Origin: Dendrobium chrysotoxum
Taxonomy: Eukaryota > Streptophyta > Magnoliopsida > Asparagales > Orchidaceae
Assembly (NCBI GenBank): GCA_019925795.1
Contig: CM034302.1
Location: 97,423,719 to 97,487,718, forward strand
Length of the DNA stretch: 64,000 nt
Reading direction: 5' to 3'
This document shows, in pieces, positions 1 to 12,124 of the stretch (position 1 is the first letter of the stretch; every line of letters begins with the position of its first letter). The translations under genes were made by a program, and so were the position numbers. Under the pieces are notes generated by a model. The model made no database searches, was not told where the DNA came from, and saw nothing but the letters and a program-made list of their open reading frames with translations.

Positions 1-110
1 ATTCGTGCTTTATAAATTTCAAGATTTTGTTGGGCTTGAAGCCTAGTTTCATCTAGAGCTTCAAGTTCTTCTAATCGTAGAAGATTATTTTCTTCTTGGG
101 TCAATTTGTA

Positions 111-1346
111 TTACATAGCAATACGCAGTGATGGTAATTCTGCCTCAAGATGTAGTATCGCCTCTGTTCCGAAGACTAGGGAATATGAAGTAGCTTGTGT
201 CGCAGTCTTATAGGTTGTGCGATATGTCCATAAGGCTTCTGTTAGTTTATCATGCCATTCCCTCTTATTTTTAGAGAGAATTTTCTTGAGCAATTTAACC
301 AAAGTCTTATTAAATGCTTCGGCCAAACCATTAGCTCTCGGGTTATATATCGATGAATAACGCCAGTCTATTTTATAGTGTTCAATAAATTGATAAATTT
401 TGGCACTTATAAAGGCGGTACCATTGTTCGATATGATTCGACGTGGTACACCAAAACGATAGACAATGTTATCCCGAAAAAATTTCATTACATTATCTGC
501 TTTAACTTCTCTTAGGGGAATTGCTTCAGCCCATTTTGAGAAGTAATCCGTGGCAGCGAGGATGAACCGATGTCCTAAAGAAGAGGGTGGCTCTATAGGA
601 CCAATTATATCAGTACCCCAACTTTCAAATGGCCACGATGCTACTGTAGGATGTAGCGGGTTAGGTGGTCGATGTATAACATCAGAATGCACCTGACATT
701 GATAGCATTTCTTAGCATAATTAAGACAATCCTTGACCATGCTAGGCCAATGATATCCCATGCGTTTGATTTTAATTTTCATTTTTGGTCCAGACTGGTG
801 TGCACCACACAATCCTTCATGGACTTCAGTTATGACTTTCTGGGATTCATCAGGTCCCAAACATCGTAGCCACATTTGGTCAAATGATCTACGATATAGT
901 GTGTCATTTACGTAAGCATATCTTAATGCTCTTTTAGATATTTGTGAGGCAGTAGATTTATCCTCCGGTAATCTACCCTCTTTGAAATAGGTAAGAAATG
1001 GTTCCCTCCAATCATTCTCATCCGATATATATAGGCTCTCAGGTGTTTCTTTTCCTTCGTTGTCTTGTAAGGAGACCGAAGCTAATGCATGTCTATTTTG
1101 GATAGTTATAATGATTGGTTCCTCTTGAGAATTTATCATTTCTTTAGCTAACTTTGCCAACACATCAGCTTTACCATTTTCACCACGTGTAACCCTAGTC
1201 AGGGTTACCTCAGGGATTTTCTCTAAAAGTTTCAGAGCATGTTCGCGATACGGGATTAGCTCGGGCTTATTGATTTTAAAAGCACCTGCTATTTGCTTAA
1301 TTATGAGTTGAGAATCTCCATATATATGGAGTTTCTGAATTTGCAT
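111..1346 (-). pseudogene. Second (archaeal-type) RNase H plus integrase of the Tat/Ogre-like element
   Basis: A 411-residue open frame. Residues 1-75 carry the YGDSQL, H-X-R and N-X-K-AD-X-LAKLA signature of the second RNase H of Tat elements. Residues about 175-215 hold the zinc-binding H-X4-GAH...C-X2-C motif of integrase. The catalytic core follows at about 235-390 with D246 (TDIIG) and E343 (GLAEAFN). The middle aspartate, normally in a DNG motif, reads asparagine at position 307 (SNNG, codon AAC). The spacing to E343 is the usual 35 residues. With that change the integrase is expected to be inactive. The first methionine lies inside the RNase H domain, so the true polyprotein starts far upstream. 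About 110 bp of the frame's downstream region remains before the window edge. Confidence 0.88.
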
Positions 1347-1571
1347 ATTAATAGCAAGCTCAAGACCCGCAATTAAAGCTTCATTGTTAGTACGAGGTTC
1401 TATTAAGCTATATGAGTATCACAGTATACCGCCTTGTGGGGTTATGAATATAATCCTAATGCCCACCTGAACTATTGGGAGTTTAGGCGGTCGGGCTGGT
1501 TTTATTGATGAAGCTCCATCAAAATAGAGCTCCCATTCTCGTAGATGTATTCTCTCTTCCACTTCGAGTAT

Positions 1572-1811
1572 CTACTCGCCTGACAGCTCGTCATTAAGTG
1601 GAGAACATACATGTAAAGGATGGGCACCTAGAAAGTCTGCTAGCGCCTGTCCTTTAACAGCCTTTTGTGGCATATAGGTTATATCGAATTGCATTAGTAA
1701 TACGGTCCATCTAGCTAGACGACCCGTCAGAGTGGGTCTAGTCATTAAAAACTTTAATGGATCTACTTTAGAGATTAATGTTATCTTATGAGATAACATA
1801 TAGTGTCGCAA
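1572..1811 (-). pseudogene. RNase H C-terminal piece of the Tat/Ogre-like element
   Basis: A 79-residue frame with the Tat-type sequence RPTLTGRLARWTVLL followed by a QKAVKGQALADFL motif. In this family that motif marks the end of the first RNase H domain and the start of the linker to the second RNase H. It is separated from the RT frame (ending at 1842) and the integrase frame (starting at 1346) by stops or frame changes. It is therefore a broken piece of one polyprotein rather than a gene. The 1347-1571 stretch between them encodes further linker in other frames. Confidence 0.8.
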
Positions 1812-1841
1812 TTTTTGCGTAGCAAAAATTAATGCTAAACA

Positions 1842-3419
1842 CTATTTTTCAATTGGCAAATATTTTGATTCAGCCCCTATTAGTCGGCGACTAATGTAGT
1901 AAAGGGTATTTTCTTTGCCATCGATATTATCTTGTGCCAGCAATGCTCCGAGCAATTCCTCCAAGGCTGTTGTGTATAAAATTAGGGGTTTACCCAGAAT
2001 AGGAGCAGCAAGGATTGGAGGATTCAACAGGTATTGCTTTATGCTATTAAACGCCTCCTGACAAGCGTCGCCCCACACGAAAGGAGTATCTTTCTTCATC
2101 AATCGTGCGAAGGGTTGGCATCTACCCGAGAGATTAGATATAAATCTCCGAATATATGCCAATCTTCCTTGTAATGAACGAAGTTGTCTTAGGGTTTTTG
2201 GAGGTGGCATTTCCACTATCGCTTGAATTTTATTGGGATCAATTTCTATCCCTCTATGGCGTACAATAAATTCGAGAAATTTTCCGGATGACACACCAAA
2301 AGCACATTTAAGCGGATTCATTTTCAAATTAAATTTGCGAATCCTTTCAAACACAACTTTGAGATCATCTATATGCTCAAATTGATCTTTACTTTTTACA
2401 ACTAAATCATCAATATAGCATTCTACATGCTTTTGGATAAGATCATCAAAGATGCGGGTCATCGTCCTTTGATAGGTGGCCCCGACATTCTTCAATCCAA
2501 ACGGCATAACCTTGTAACAGTATATGCCTATAAGAGTTCGAAAGGCAGTATGCTTTTCATCGTCTGGATCCATTTTAATCTGATTGTTGCCCGACGATCC
2601 ATCCATAAATGAGAACATATCGTGGTTCGACGTATTATCGACCATAAGTTCTGCATTAGGAAGTGGAAAATCATCCTTTGGACATGCTTTATTCAGGTCC
2701 CGATAGTCAATACATATACGAATTTGACCATTTTTCTTCTTGACTGGGATGATGTTGGCAATCCAGTCAGCATATTTTTCTTCCCAGATAAAGCCAGCTT
2801 CGATGAGCTTTTTAGTTTCAGTGATGACTTGCTCTTCAATCTCAAGTCGCATTCGCCTGGGTGCCTGTTTGACAGGCTGTACTTTGGTGTTGATGGAGAG
2901 CTTATGCACTGCCACCTCTGGTGATAAACCAGGCATTTCAGTGTAGTTCCACGTGAAACAATCTTTATACTCAAATAGCAATATTTTGAGCTCTTCTGCT
3001 TTATCGTGCGAAAGATTCGCACTAATAAAGGTTGGCTTTGGCTCTTCTTCTGTTCCCAAATTTATCTCTTTGAGTTCATCAACTGTAGCCTGACCACCTT
3101 CTTCAAATTCTTTTGGAGCCTCTTTCAGATCTACTATTAGATCTTCAGCTTGATTTTCAGGTTCAGTCGGTCCCTCCTCCTTATCCGTTATGTTGAAGGA
3201 GGTTTCATACATTAGGCGCGGATGTTGGGGGTACTCAAGATAATGGTAGGATGCTACTCGTGTGAGACATGACTGTCGAGCATATCCAAGTCCCCATGTT
3301 GTAGATAAACTATTGCCAATAGACTTTGGTGCATGCTCGTTATGCCAAAGTTCTCTGAAATAACAGGTTTGTTTGTTCGATTGCACGAAGAAGATATTTT
3401 TCTCCATGAGTTTTCTCAT
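1842..3419 (-). pseudogene. Reverse transcriptase and start of RNase H of the Tat/Ogre-like element
   Basis: A 525-residue open frame. The N-terminal 130 residues are acidic linker. RT begins near residue 150 with a PGLSPEVAVHKL motif. It continues through IRICIDYRDLNKACPKDDFPLP to the catalytic box YIDDLVVKSK at about residues 335-344, so both active-site aspartates are present. The RNase H domain begins near residue 440 (FVWGDACQEAFNSIK). Typical Tat RT is of this length. One long open frame inside an otherwise broken element suggests the decay is moderate. This enzyme would copy element RNA into DNA in virus-like particles, but the lack of intact flanking frames makes independent function unlikely. 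Confidence 0.9.
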
Positions 3420-3449
3420 AATGGGTGAAGGATATTGAGGAATAATTAT

Positions 3450-4925
3450 CTACATATCTTCGTTGTCCCATTCATCTTCGTACTCTATTTCATGAGCAGC
3501 ATGATGCAGTATCACCTTTGATTCATAGAAAAGGGATCCACGTTCATTGAGACCTCTCTTGGGGGGAACATAGAAAGTTTTTAATATTTCTATGTTCATG
3601 TTTGATGAGGTCGTTAGTGTTTTGGAATGCTCAGCCGGCATATGTACTATTTTGATGATATTTGTAGATATCTGCTCTTTAGATATCCTTACCATCGAAA
3701 TTGACATATTTTTCAATTTCTGAGATACAGAACTGGGTCCTGGATCCCCTTCCTCTTGTGATTCCACAGTACTCTTAGGCTGATAAAGGAATTCTTCTTC
3801 TTCCTCCCTACTTGGTTTACTTGAGCATCGTACTTTATTTGCGTGATTACCTTTGTAATCAAAAGGGACAGCTGCAAGCTCATTCTTTCTTTTCCCTATG
3901 ATTAAGGGTTTAAAAGTTGTAGAGATATCATCGTCCTCCTCGGTATCACTACCGAGGTGCATCACCGAGCTGATTTGCTTCACTTTAGTCTTTCCCTTAT
4001 CTTTGGGCTTTTCTTTATCCGACGTGGTGGCCTGGATTTTTAGAAGAACGTTGTCTTTTGGCTTTTGTGCTATAAAATATTTGACATCATCATAAATTTT
4101 GACTTCGTGTATCAAGAACGGTTGCTCATCACCATCAATGCATTGTTCTTTATTATCTCGATTATACTTCATGCATTGATGAAGTGTTGAAGGCACTATG
4201 CCATACTCATGGAGCCACGGTCTTCCGAGAAGTGCCTTATATGATGTATTGGAATCTATTACGTGGAATCTTGCCTCTGTATGTAGCTCTCCAAAGCTTA
4301 GAGGTAAGACTACGGATCCCAGGGTTCTTTGGCCTTGTTCATTAAATCCTTGTAGGAACACAGTGCTTTTTGTTAGATATTGAACATCCAGGGCTAATCC
4401 TTTGAGCGTTCTGAGGCTCATTAGATTAACAGAGGAACCTGGATCAATCAAAATTCTATTAATTTCCACATTGTTACTCTCTACAGTGACATAGAGTGGT
4501 CGATTATGGTCTACCGTTCCTAGGAGTAGATCATTATCGCAGAAAGTAACTATAGCAGTATTCTGCGTATATAAAGCTTCTTTCAAAGTTTGCTCGGCAA
4601 AGAACGCCTCATACTGCTCAAGATTTTGCAAGGCCTTGATGAGTGTGTCCCTAAGGTCCTTGGACATAAGAAGGGCATCATATATACTCAGCAATGCAGG
4701 CAGCTTGCGAAGATGAGATAAGATATTGTAATCCACATTCGCGTTGACCTCTTTAGGCTTTGGTGGATCTTGCGGCATAGCCGCTTGATTGAGCTGGATA
4801 TTCTTATCCTGCTCTTTTCCCTTCTTCTGGGGTGGAGGAAGAATTTGTTTTCCACTTCTCAGCTGAATTTGTGTCACTTTTTCAGACGAATCATCTTCAG
4901 GATGGGAGTCTTCCTGATTTGCCAC
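3450..4925 (-). pseudogene. Aspartic protease region of the gag-pol polyprotein
   Basis: A 491-residue frame. Its centre carries a retropepsin-like active site LIDPGSSVNLM (DPGSS where retroviral enzymes have DTGSS; the proline form is common in Tat elements). About 85 residues later comes the ALLGRPWLHE flap/helix motif. The N-terminal third is a basic-acidic gag-to-protease linker rich in Q, K and E, and the C-terminal third is acidic linker to RT. A stop near 3447 and a frame change divide it from the RT frame. It would cut the element's polyprotein. Confidence 0.85.
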
Positions 4926-5093
4926 CTCTTCAGCTTCTTCAGAATCCGAGCTGCTTCCGAGTTTTGGATATTTATTTTTAAGAGTTATTTTACTCTTATT
5001 TTTCTTATCTGGAAAACATAGTTCTTCCTCTGAGTCCGTAAAGGGCGATGCCGTACAGCACGTTTCTTTAGGATCGGCTTTTGAATTGGTCTT

Positions 5094-5765
5094 TTAAACA
5101 CTGAGAGGTCCACCTCGCCCTTTCCCATTTCTTCCACCTCTTTGGCTTATAACTCGACAAGTTTCTCTTGGAATACTCGTCTCTTCTTCAGATTCTGAAT
5201 CGAGGTGTAAGTTTGTCATATAATCTTCCAATGTGATGGGTCGCCTAGGAGGCTGCTGGTATTCATCGATAGAGTCGATGTACCGCTGGATTTCGGTCTT
5301 CTGTCTCGACAATCTCTTCTTCTTTCTTCTTTGAGATCTGGATGTAGAAGCCTTTCCCCCTTGGTCCTAGTAATATTTCAAGGGTTTCTTTCTAGTTAAT
5401 GTAGGATCCTCCTCAGTCAACTTCTTCAAGCGGAGGAGTCTTGGATCCACTTCTAGTTCTAAAGCGTTCTTTCGACGAATGCCCTCAATGGCCAAAAGGA
5501 CCTTCATCATTTGTTTGGATTTTTTTGATATGTAGGTTTCCCAATCTCCTTCATCTTGTTGGGGTTCTTTTCCTACATTTTCCTGATAAGAGCTGGAAGA
5601 GATGACATTGGTCTTCTCCTTCTTTGGATTAACCAATACACTATCTGACAGTGTAAGCTCACCACTCCGATAGTTCCTTTCTACCCAATCTTTGAATATA
5701 AAATAGTCTTCAATCGGGTGACTAACGATTCGATGGTATGTACAATAATGCGGATCATTAATCAT
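5094..5765 (-). pseudogene. Gag C-terminal region with zinc-knuckle-like motif (two broken frames)
   Basis: Two frames, 5367-5765 (132 residues) and 5094-5312 (72 residues). The first starts with an HYCTYH...HPIEDYFIFKDWVER motif, which in Tat gag proteins is the nucleic-acid-binding C-X2-H...H-X4 knuckle followed by a conserved L/FK-X-WVE tail. The last position of the usual cysteine-histidine set is replaced by tyrosine. The second frame ends in a glycine-arginine-rich tail (RGGRNGKGRGG). They form the link between gag capsid (6090-6875) and protease. Confidence 0.7.
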
Positions 5766-6089
5766 GCCGGCCTGTTCTGGTCGGCGAGACTCCGGTAGTT
5801 GTAGGCCGATCTTGAGAGTATGTCGGAAGATTTTGCTCGTACAGTCTCTTTTAAAAGAGTACGGCTTATTGATTTTCTCCTGTAAGGAAGGGACTGTCGG
5901 CTTTTCCTTTGTCTATTTTGTCATCTTAGGCGTAGCCATTTCTCCTTTCTCCTTTTTATCAGGAGGAGAAGTAAATGTAGTATTTACTTCATCCCGCTTT
6001 GAATCATAAATTCTGGGTTGTTTGCCTTTACTAGCGGGACTGCTGTTGTAGTTGTAGACGATGCCCCTAGGCTTGGGTAGCCTTTCGAA

Positions 6090-6875
6090 CTAAGCTACAT
6101 GATCTAGTAATTCTTGAAAGGTGTTGATCTTGGCCATTGCTAAGTAAGGAGCCATATGGTCGTCAATATTTCCAAGAAGGAGTTCTATAACATGTTTCTC
6201 AGTCAATTGCTGCTCACATCTCATGCTAAGATTCCTCCACCTTGTGATATATTTGGTGACGGACTCATCCTTCTTTCTTCTTTCAAGAGCGAGATCTGCA
6301 ATCGTCACCTTCTTTGTGACACCGGTGAACCTTTTGACGAACATCGTTTCAAGCTCGGCGAATGTCTTAATTGAGTCATTTAGTAACTCGGCATAACATT
6401 CAAAAGCCGTACTTGTAAGGCTGCTAACAAATTGACGTAGCAACAAGGCATCATTTTCTCCGGTGTTACCGCAGGTAGCCTTGAACTGGGCCAAATGTTG
6501 CCTAGGATTTTCTGTGCCAAAAAATATTTTGAACTGAGGTACCATGTATCCTTTAGGATATTTTACGTGGTCGTATTCCATGGGATACGGGCGGCCAGTA
6601 CCAACTAAAGCTTCAGCAGTTTCAGCGGCAATAACTGCTTTCACTTTTTGATTGATAAGATTTTCAATTTGGGTTTTGCTGACTATTTCCTCTTCTTTGA
6701 GCGTTGTCAGCATTGGCTCTTGTACCTCTGCTTCTTGGTTAGGCACATCTAGATTAGGAGGAGCGGCCTGAATACCTGAAGTACCCACATTCTCTTGGGG
6801 GTTTACAGGTTGTGTTTTGCTAAGCGCGGTCGCTAGACCAATTTGCCCAAGCAATTCTTCCATCATAAAGTTCAT
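6090..6875 (-). pseudogene. Gag capsid domain of the Tat/Ogre-like element
   Basis: A 261-residue frame. From about residue 95 it matches the plant retrotransposon gag domain: PQFKIFFGTENPRQHLAQF, then FVSSLTSTAFECYAEL, then FAELETMFVKRFTG and the closing ESVTKYITRWRNLSMRCEQ helix. This protein forms the virus-like particle. The N-terminal 90 residues are low-complexity linker. The frame ends at 6090 (LLDHVA, stop) before the knuckle piece at 5765. Between the two (5766-6089) the reading continues in other frames, so gag is interrupted. Confidence 0.85.
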
Positions 6876-7032
6876 CTCATCCAGACGAACATTTAATTGA
6901 GCAATCTCTTGGTCTTTTCCCCCGTCGGAGAGATTGCATTTTTTGTTGCAATTTTATTACAGCTTCGCTAGCCTCCTCTACCTCCACCTCTTCTGATTGG
7001 GGAGGTGTCGTATTTGTAGGCATTGCTTGCTC

Positions 7033-8618
7033 TTACATACCCCGTATTTGTTCTTCATTTTGAGGGTTTGCAGCTGCATTCCGGCGAGTCTGCATTCTCT
7101 GGCTAGGCTGCTCGGAAGTATGGCTAACCACTCGAACGGTTTTAACGTCCATAGGCTCAACCTCTTTTATTTTCCCACCATACTCATCATCTAGAGAAGC
7201 TTTTTCATCCCAATGATCGACATTGCAGTCATCTCCAACCTCATATTCTTCTTCTGACCGATTCCGACGCCTCCAATGGATTATGGGAGAGTCAGGGCTG
7301 CCTTCGTACATAACAGCCTTTCCCTTATCAACTAGGGTAGGCTTGGCAGGAGATTTCTTATCAAAATGTGGTGTTTGCTCACCATTCTTCGGCAACATTT
7401 TACGAGCCTAGCTCTCGTAATTGCCCTTCAAGATATTCTTTTGTTTGGGCTCTTTTGGTACCCAAACTCGCTGGTTCTTTGCAGCGATCTTCGAATAATT
7501 TGCCCTAGGTGTAGGGCAATATCGGTTACTAGGACCGACAAATTCCTTTGCAGGACTCGACCTGTAGTATGGTCGAATGGGTCTTTATCTGTAGCCTTCG
7601 TGGTGTAGACTACCGTGGGATTTTCCCACTTGCCTTCTTTCAAATCCTAGACGCCGTCCAGGCTCCATAATTCTCGGATTAAGGAAATGAGGAAGGCCCC
7701 TATTACTTCCTCGGTAAGGTTTCTTTGAAACCTCGTTCTTCCAAGAATTTCTCGAAGTTGGAACGACACTTTCGTTCAACAACTTCTTCCAGTTTCGTAT
7801 CAAATTATTATTCTTCACAGCCTTCAGTAGCTTGTGAAGACAGGAGGAGACTGTTTCTCTCTTTTCTGGCAGTAATGGTTGGTTAGAAGTCTCCCAGAAA
7901 GACTTCTTTAGCTCACCCTGAGCATTGTTGCACTTCACCCATCTCAATGGCTCGAAGCCATTGCAAATGGGTATATTTGCCTCCGGTTGAGGCAATGGCT
8001 CCTGATTTGAGGTTGGGATATTTGTCCACCCGCTTGCTCTGAGTTGAGCATTGGCTTTTCTTCTGGCTTTCCTTGACAATTTGACACCAGAAGTAGAGGC
8101 TTCAGCATCATGCCTCCCAGGAGCAAAAATAGTTTCCATAGGAACTTCAGTTTCGTTCCTCTTCAAATTGGCCGTATTAACGACAACAGATTTCAGCTTA
8201 GGCTCGGGAGCCTTTCTTTTGGACAATGGGAGCACCTTGTTGTTGATGTTAGAAGCCCTAGTGTTGAACTTCTCATAGTGAACAACAGATCTGTTCATAT
8301 TTCGGCCGGAAGAATTAGCAGTGATTTGTTTTGATCTAGGCTTAAGAACCTCCTTTTTGGCCAGAGGAGTTGCAGTAGGTGCAACCAATAATCTTGAAAT
8401 ATAGAAGGTCTGGGTGCAACAGCATTCTCAATCATCATCTCCCTGGTTGGTGCAGCTTCACCAGAAAGGAACTTGAATACTTCGGAAACAGTTCTGAATT
8501 GTAGTGTGGCACCAGATCGACCAGTATCTATCACGATTTGGGGGAATTGGACGCGCGATCCCTCCCCGAGCTTGATAGTCATCATACTTTTAACAGGCGA
8601 TATTTCAGTAACCTGCAA
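7033..8618 (-). pseudogene. Extra ORF (ORF1) upstream of gag, broken into pieces
   Basis: Frames at 8295-8618 (107 residues), 7585-8388 (267 residues) and 7033-7398 (121 residues) follow each other on the minus strand between the primer-binding site and gag. They are basic, with clusters such as KLSRKARRKANAQLRASG. A WVPK-type stretch at about 7450 lies in the frame that leads into the 121-residue piece. Ogre and related Tat elements are known to carry an extra ORF1 of unknown function at this place. No catalytic motif is visible. Frame changes near 8390 and 7590 break it. Confidence 0.6.
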
Positions 8619-8724
8619 TAGAACTTGCAGGGATTAGAGTCAACCTGACTTCTGTTGCACAAGAAAATATGACTTTATAAAAAGTATATGTATATATTTT
8701 ATCCAGAGATGGAGAGAGAAGTAA

Positions 8725-8742
8725 TCCCCAGCGGAGTCGCCA
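8725..8742 (-). other. Primer-binding site of the Tat/Ogre-like element
   Basis: On the minus strand the sequence TGGCGACTCCGCTGGGGA lies six bases after the inferred end of LTR1. A TGGCG... 18-mer at this place is the usual tRNA primer site of plant Tat/Ogre elements. The exact tRNA was not checked. Confidence 0.8.
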
Positions 8743-8912
8743 GATATCTAATAGCTCCAGAAAAATCTTTTTAAATTATGCTTCTCGCGAACCCCGTTCT
8801 CAAGAACATAAGATTCCCTTTAATTTTTCTGGAGGTAGATTGAGTTTGATAATTAACCAGATTTCCCTTGACAATAGTGTCAGGGTTTATTTAGATCTGG
8901 GTTCTACTTCCA

Positions 8913-8977
8913 ATGAGCGCAAGCCCTCATAGTTAATTACACCTCCTAACGCATTAGAAGAGCACTCTCGATTAAGG
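8913..8977 (-). other. Twin hairpins in LTR1
   Basis: Hairpin A pairs ATGAG (8913-8917) with CTCAT (8926-8930) around the loop CGCAAGCC. Hairpin B pairs CTCCTAA (8943-8949) with TTAGAAG (8954-8960), one mismatch, around CGCA. The linker contains TTAATTA, and ACTCTCGATTAAGG follows. The same layout with different stem sequences occurs at 28377-28440 and 60858-60928. Confidence 0.75.
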
Positions 8978-9059
8978 ATGAAATACACGTAGCTTTGTAC
9001 AAGAAGTGTAAAAATTTTCAACAAAAATTTTAGACTTAGTTATGGGGGATGAAGGTACA

Positions 9060-9092
9060 CCCGATCAAGATCCCATGGTTCCGTCGTCCCGG
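9060..9092. repeat. Block conserved between LTR1 and LTR2
   Basis: A 33-bp stretch starting CCCGATCAAGATCCC and ending in CCCGGG is nearly identical to 32476-32509 in LTR2, although the surrounding LTR sequences are mostly diverged. It contains CCATGG and CCCGGG palindromes. Confidence 0.75.
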
Positions 9093-9229
9093 GTATACCG
9101 TCGATTCAATCTACCAACACTAACAACCATGGATTGTAGTGTCCAGGGAATCTGATTAGCAGCCATGGGTTGCCTCCTCTCAGGGATCCCGAATAGACTG
9201 AAGTGGAGATGTATGGATTTTAGTTTAGT

Positions 9230-9420
9230 TAAGTTTGGGTTTGGGCTTATAGCTTCCTTAGAAGTTGCCCGTTAGTTTGTTTAGTTTGGGGCTTACGGCT
9301 TCCTTAGAAGTTACCCGATGATTTGTTTAGTTTGGGGCTTACAACTCCAATTAGGAATTGCCCGATGATTTGTTTAGTTTGGGGCTTACGACTCCAATTA
9401 GGAATTGCCCGATGATAGGT
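9230..9420. repeat. 46-bp tandem repeat in LTR1
   Basis: About four to five copies of a unit containing GTTTAGTTTGGGGCTTAC and ending with a GCCCGATGAT-like motif, spaced about 46 bp apart (9233, 9280, 9326, 9372). Looser versions of CTTA-X-AAGT-X-CC continue to about 9660. Confidence 0.8.
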
Positions 9421-12124
9421 CTTACAACCTAGCCCTTATAAACTAGGATGCCTGGGTGATCTGAGTTTTAGATTTAGGGTCGTTCATTTAGAAGTTCCCT
9501 AACGCGTGGGTCTTACTGCTTCGCTTAGAAGTAGCCTAAATAGTGGGTCTTACAGCTTAGTCCTATAGGCTAAGATGCCCAGGGTAGGGGTTAGGTCATT
9601 TTCACCTAAAGATTTCCCCTCATAGGTTGGACTTACAACTTTTATTAGAAGTGGCCAAATTAATTTTTAGGAATATCGTTTCATTTAATTGATATATTTA
9701 GTGAAGTAATTATCTATAGGAATTATCGCTTCTATTAGAAGTAACCTATAAGACTTAGTTTAGCAGGACTGCATCTTTACATACTTCCCCACCTCGACAC
9801 CGCTTTTAGTGTTTCGTAGCAATTCTACTACAGTAGTTTGTTGCTTTGCTTTCAACAGTTTGTTTTGCATGCAGTAGTTAGTTTACTACTTTTCAATATT
9901 CATTATATATATGATTTTTTTTTGATGCGCTGACTTTTGCTTGTTTGCCTGCAGGTGCTCATAGCTTGCGGATTAGAGAGTTCTCATGTAGCTACAGGAG
10001 CTTTTTTGTTGGAGAGTTGCTTGTGAGTTTTTTATGTTTGACAGCTGTTGGAGAGCTTTATAGTTTGAGAGCTGCTTAGTTGGATGGCTTTGTGAGAGCT
10101 TGTACTTAGATTTGACTATTATAAACATTTTCTTCTTGCATTTTACTTTATTTTAATTGCATTGATTAATTAAGTTGATTAAGTAAAATATTGAATTTTA
10201 ATTAAAATTTAATTTACTCAATTTGATTTTAATTTGTTTGAATATTTGAAAGTGTTATTTTTAGTTGTATTATTAATTAAATTAGATCGCTCATTAATTT
10301 AATTGAATTTAAATATTTCTTTAATTAAATGTTATTTAATTAAATTTGAGTTTTAATTGAGCTAAAGTTTCTGATTTTTTTATCAATTAATTGAATTGGT
10401 TTCAAAGTTGGATTTTAAATCATGTGAACTTTAAGTTAACTAATTAACTGATTGGTTAACTGAAATATAGTTTAATTAATTAGCTTAAGTTTTAAATAAA
10501 TCTTTAGTTTCTCTGATTTGAGTTCTTGTTATAATTTCATTTCACATTAGTTATTTTTAGATTTTAGATTTTAATTTTAAGTTTAGTTTTAACTTCTTAG
10601 ATTAATTATTCCAATTAAATTTTGTTGGCATTTGAGCTGATTAAATGCTTATGTTATCCTTTAATTATGTTTTAATCTTTTATTTTAAACGTTCACTTAG
10701 ATTTCTATTGAAGAAACATATTAAATTTAGTTAGGTTGTTTAAGTCAATTAATTGATTAAGTGGTTTGTTTGATTACAATGAATTGATTAAATATTTTAT
10801 TAATTTTATCTCAGCTTAATTAATCAACTTAAATTAGTTTAGTTAATTAGAAGATTTAGCTCACAAATATATCTTCATGTAATGTGTTATAATCAATTTC
10901 CAAGTCCAATTAATGAGCTGAATGTGTGTGTGTATATTTTTTTTTATCTTCCAAAAGTTTGGCTAAGTCCAGAACTTTTGAGTAAATTTCGCCAGCCTCC
11001 CGGCGTCCCCTCCCCGGCGCCGGGAGGTAAGGAGGGCATTTGCCCTTTTATTCCGCCCGGCCGGAAAGATAATCGACGGCCGAGGGCTTCAGGGCGTTGT
11101 CGGGCCCCGGAAATTATCTTCGATTGCTTCGATTTGCTGATTGTAGCCTTTGATTGCAAAGATTGGTCGTCGATTGCGAATATTTGATTGCCGATCGCAT
11201 ATATTTAAATGCCGATGATCGCCGATTGTTGCCGATTAGTGGGATTGTTGCCGATTGTTGATTGCGAACACTTGCTTTCTTCTTCCCTTCTCTCTCTTTT
11301 TTTTTTAATAAATATAATTAATAATAACAATAGTAAATATTATTATTATTAATTATAAGAGTTATTATAATAATAATAATAATAAAATATCTTAAATCCT
11401 TCTCCTCCGACTCACGGATTCAAGAATGGGTTTACTGTTTAAGAGGCTTTGCTTGCGTATGATCAGGTGAGGCTTGCGGCTAACTGCTTCTTTCTCTTTA
11501 CATGAAAGAAGGAGATACTACGTTTACGAGTGGGGAAGAGAGTCGGGGATGGGATTCTCGCGTGAGTCGAGGTCGCCGGCAACGGATCGAGGCTTTGTTC
11601 GCGTAAGGAAGATCAGACGGTCAAGTTGCTTGTGAGTGGAAGACCGGCGGCATATTCGTTTCTTGAATTCACAAAGGAAGAAAGCAATCTAGCTTGTTTC
11701 TTACTTGAGATAGATAGAAGATGCCGAAAAATTGGACAGGTGAGCCTGCTCAGGTTTAGGTGTTGCTTGCTACTGGCCTTGCGGATGGATCGGTGTGGAA
11801 GTCGGCAGCAAACGGAGGTGCGGTCACGATTGATTTGCTATTTTGATTCGCAGAAGACCGAAGGCACAGGATCGTCGAGCTGAGACGGGCGGTGTGGAAG
11901 TCGGAACGAATCGCTGAAGCAAGAGAGCCGAAGACAGGGAACTCCCACCTCTTCGCCGCCTGAACGTCTGAAAAAAGGCCCCTATCTCTTTTCCTTATTT
12001 TTTTTTTTATATATTCTCATGGCAGTTGCCTCAATAGATTGGGAAGGAACGACGTGCTACAGTTTTTTCCTTTTCAGATCGTTGATTTATCTCAATGCTA
12101 AAGCCAACTGGCTCACTTGCTAAG

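Larger units (their letters stand above)
1..8748 (-). mobile_element. Tat/Ogre-like Ty3/gypsy retrotransposon, internal region (cut by window edge)
   Basis: Reading leftward on the minus strand, the order is primer-binding site, extra ORF1, gag, protease, reverse transcriptase, RNase H, a second RNase H, integrase. The order RT-RH-second RH-integrase and an extra ORF upstream of gag are known features of the Tat/Ogre group of plant Ty3/gypsy elements. The open frames are broken into several pieces by stops and frame changes, so this is a decayed copy. The 3' part and 3' LTR lie beyond the left edge of the window. The 5' LTR (LTR1) begins at 8749. Confidence 0.9.
8749..12018 (-). repeat. LTR1: 5' LTR (R/U5 part) of the Tat/Ogre-like element
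   Basis: The LTR end is set at 8749. There the plus-strand sequence TAATAGCTCC aligns with TGTGGGCTCC, the end of solo LTR2 at 28201, and lies 6 bases from the primer-binding site. Going right it holds the twin hairpins, a block shared with LTR2 (9060-9092), a 46-bp tandem array (9230-9420), a very AT-rich stretch (10140-10880), a GC-rich stretch (10985-11950) and a minus-strand TATA-like run near 12003-12018. LTR3 has the same order. The upstream U3 part would continue to the right, and its outer end was not found; CACTA-1 may have destroyed it. No gene is seen here; short open frames at 10882-11187 and 11626-11883 have no recognisable motif. Confidence 0.7.

Noticed and set aside
10882..11187. 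101-residue frame in LTR1
   Set aside because: It lies in LTR sequence partly conserved with LTR2 as DNA but not as protein; no motif.
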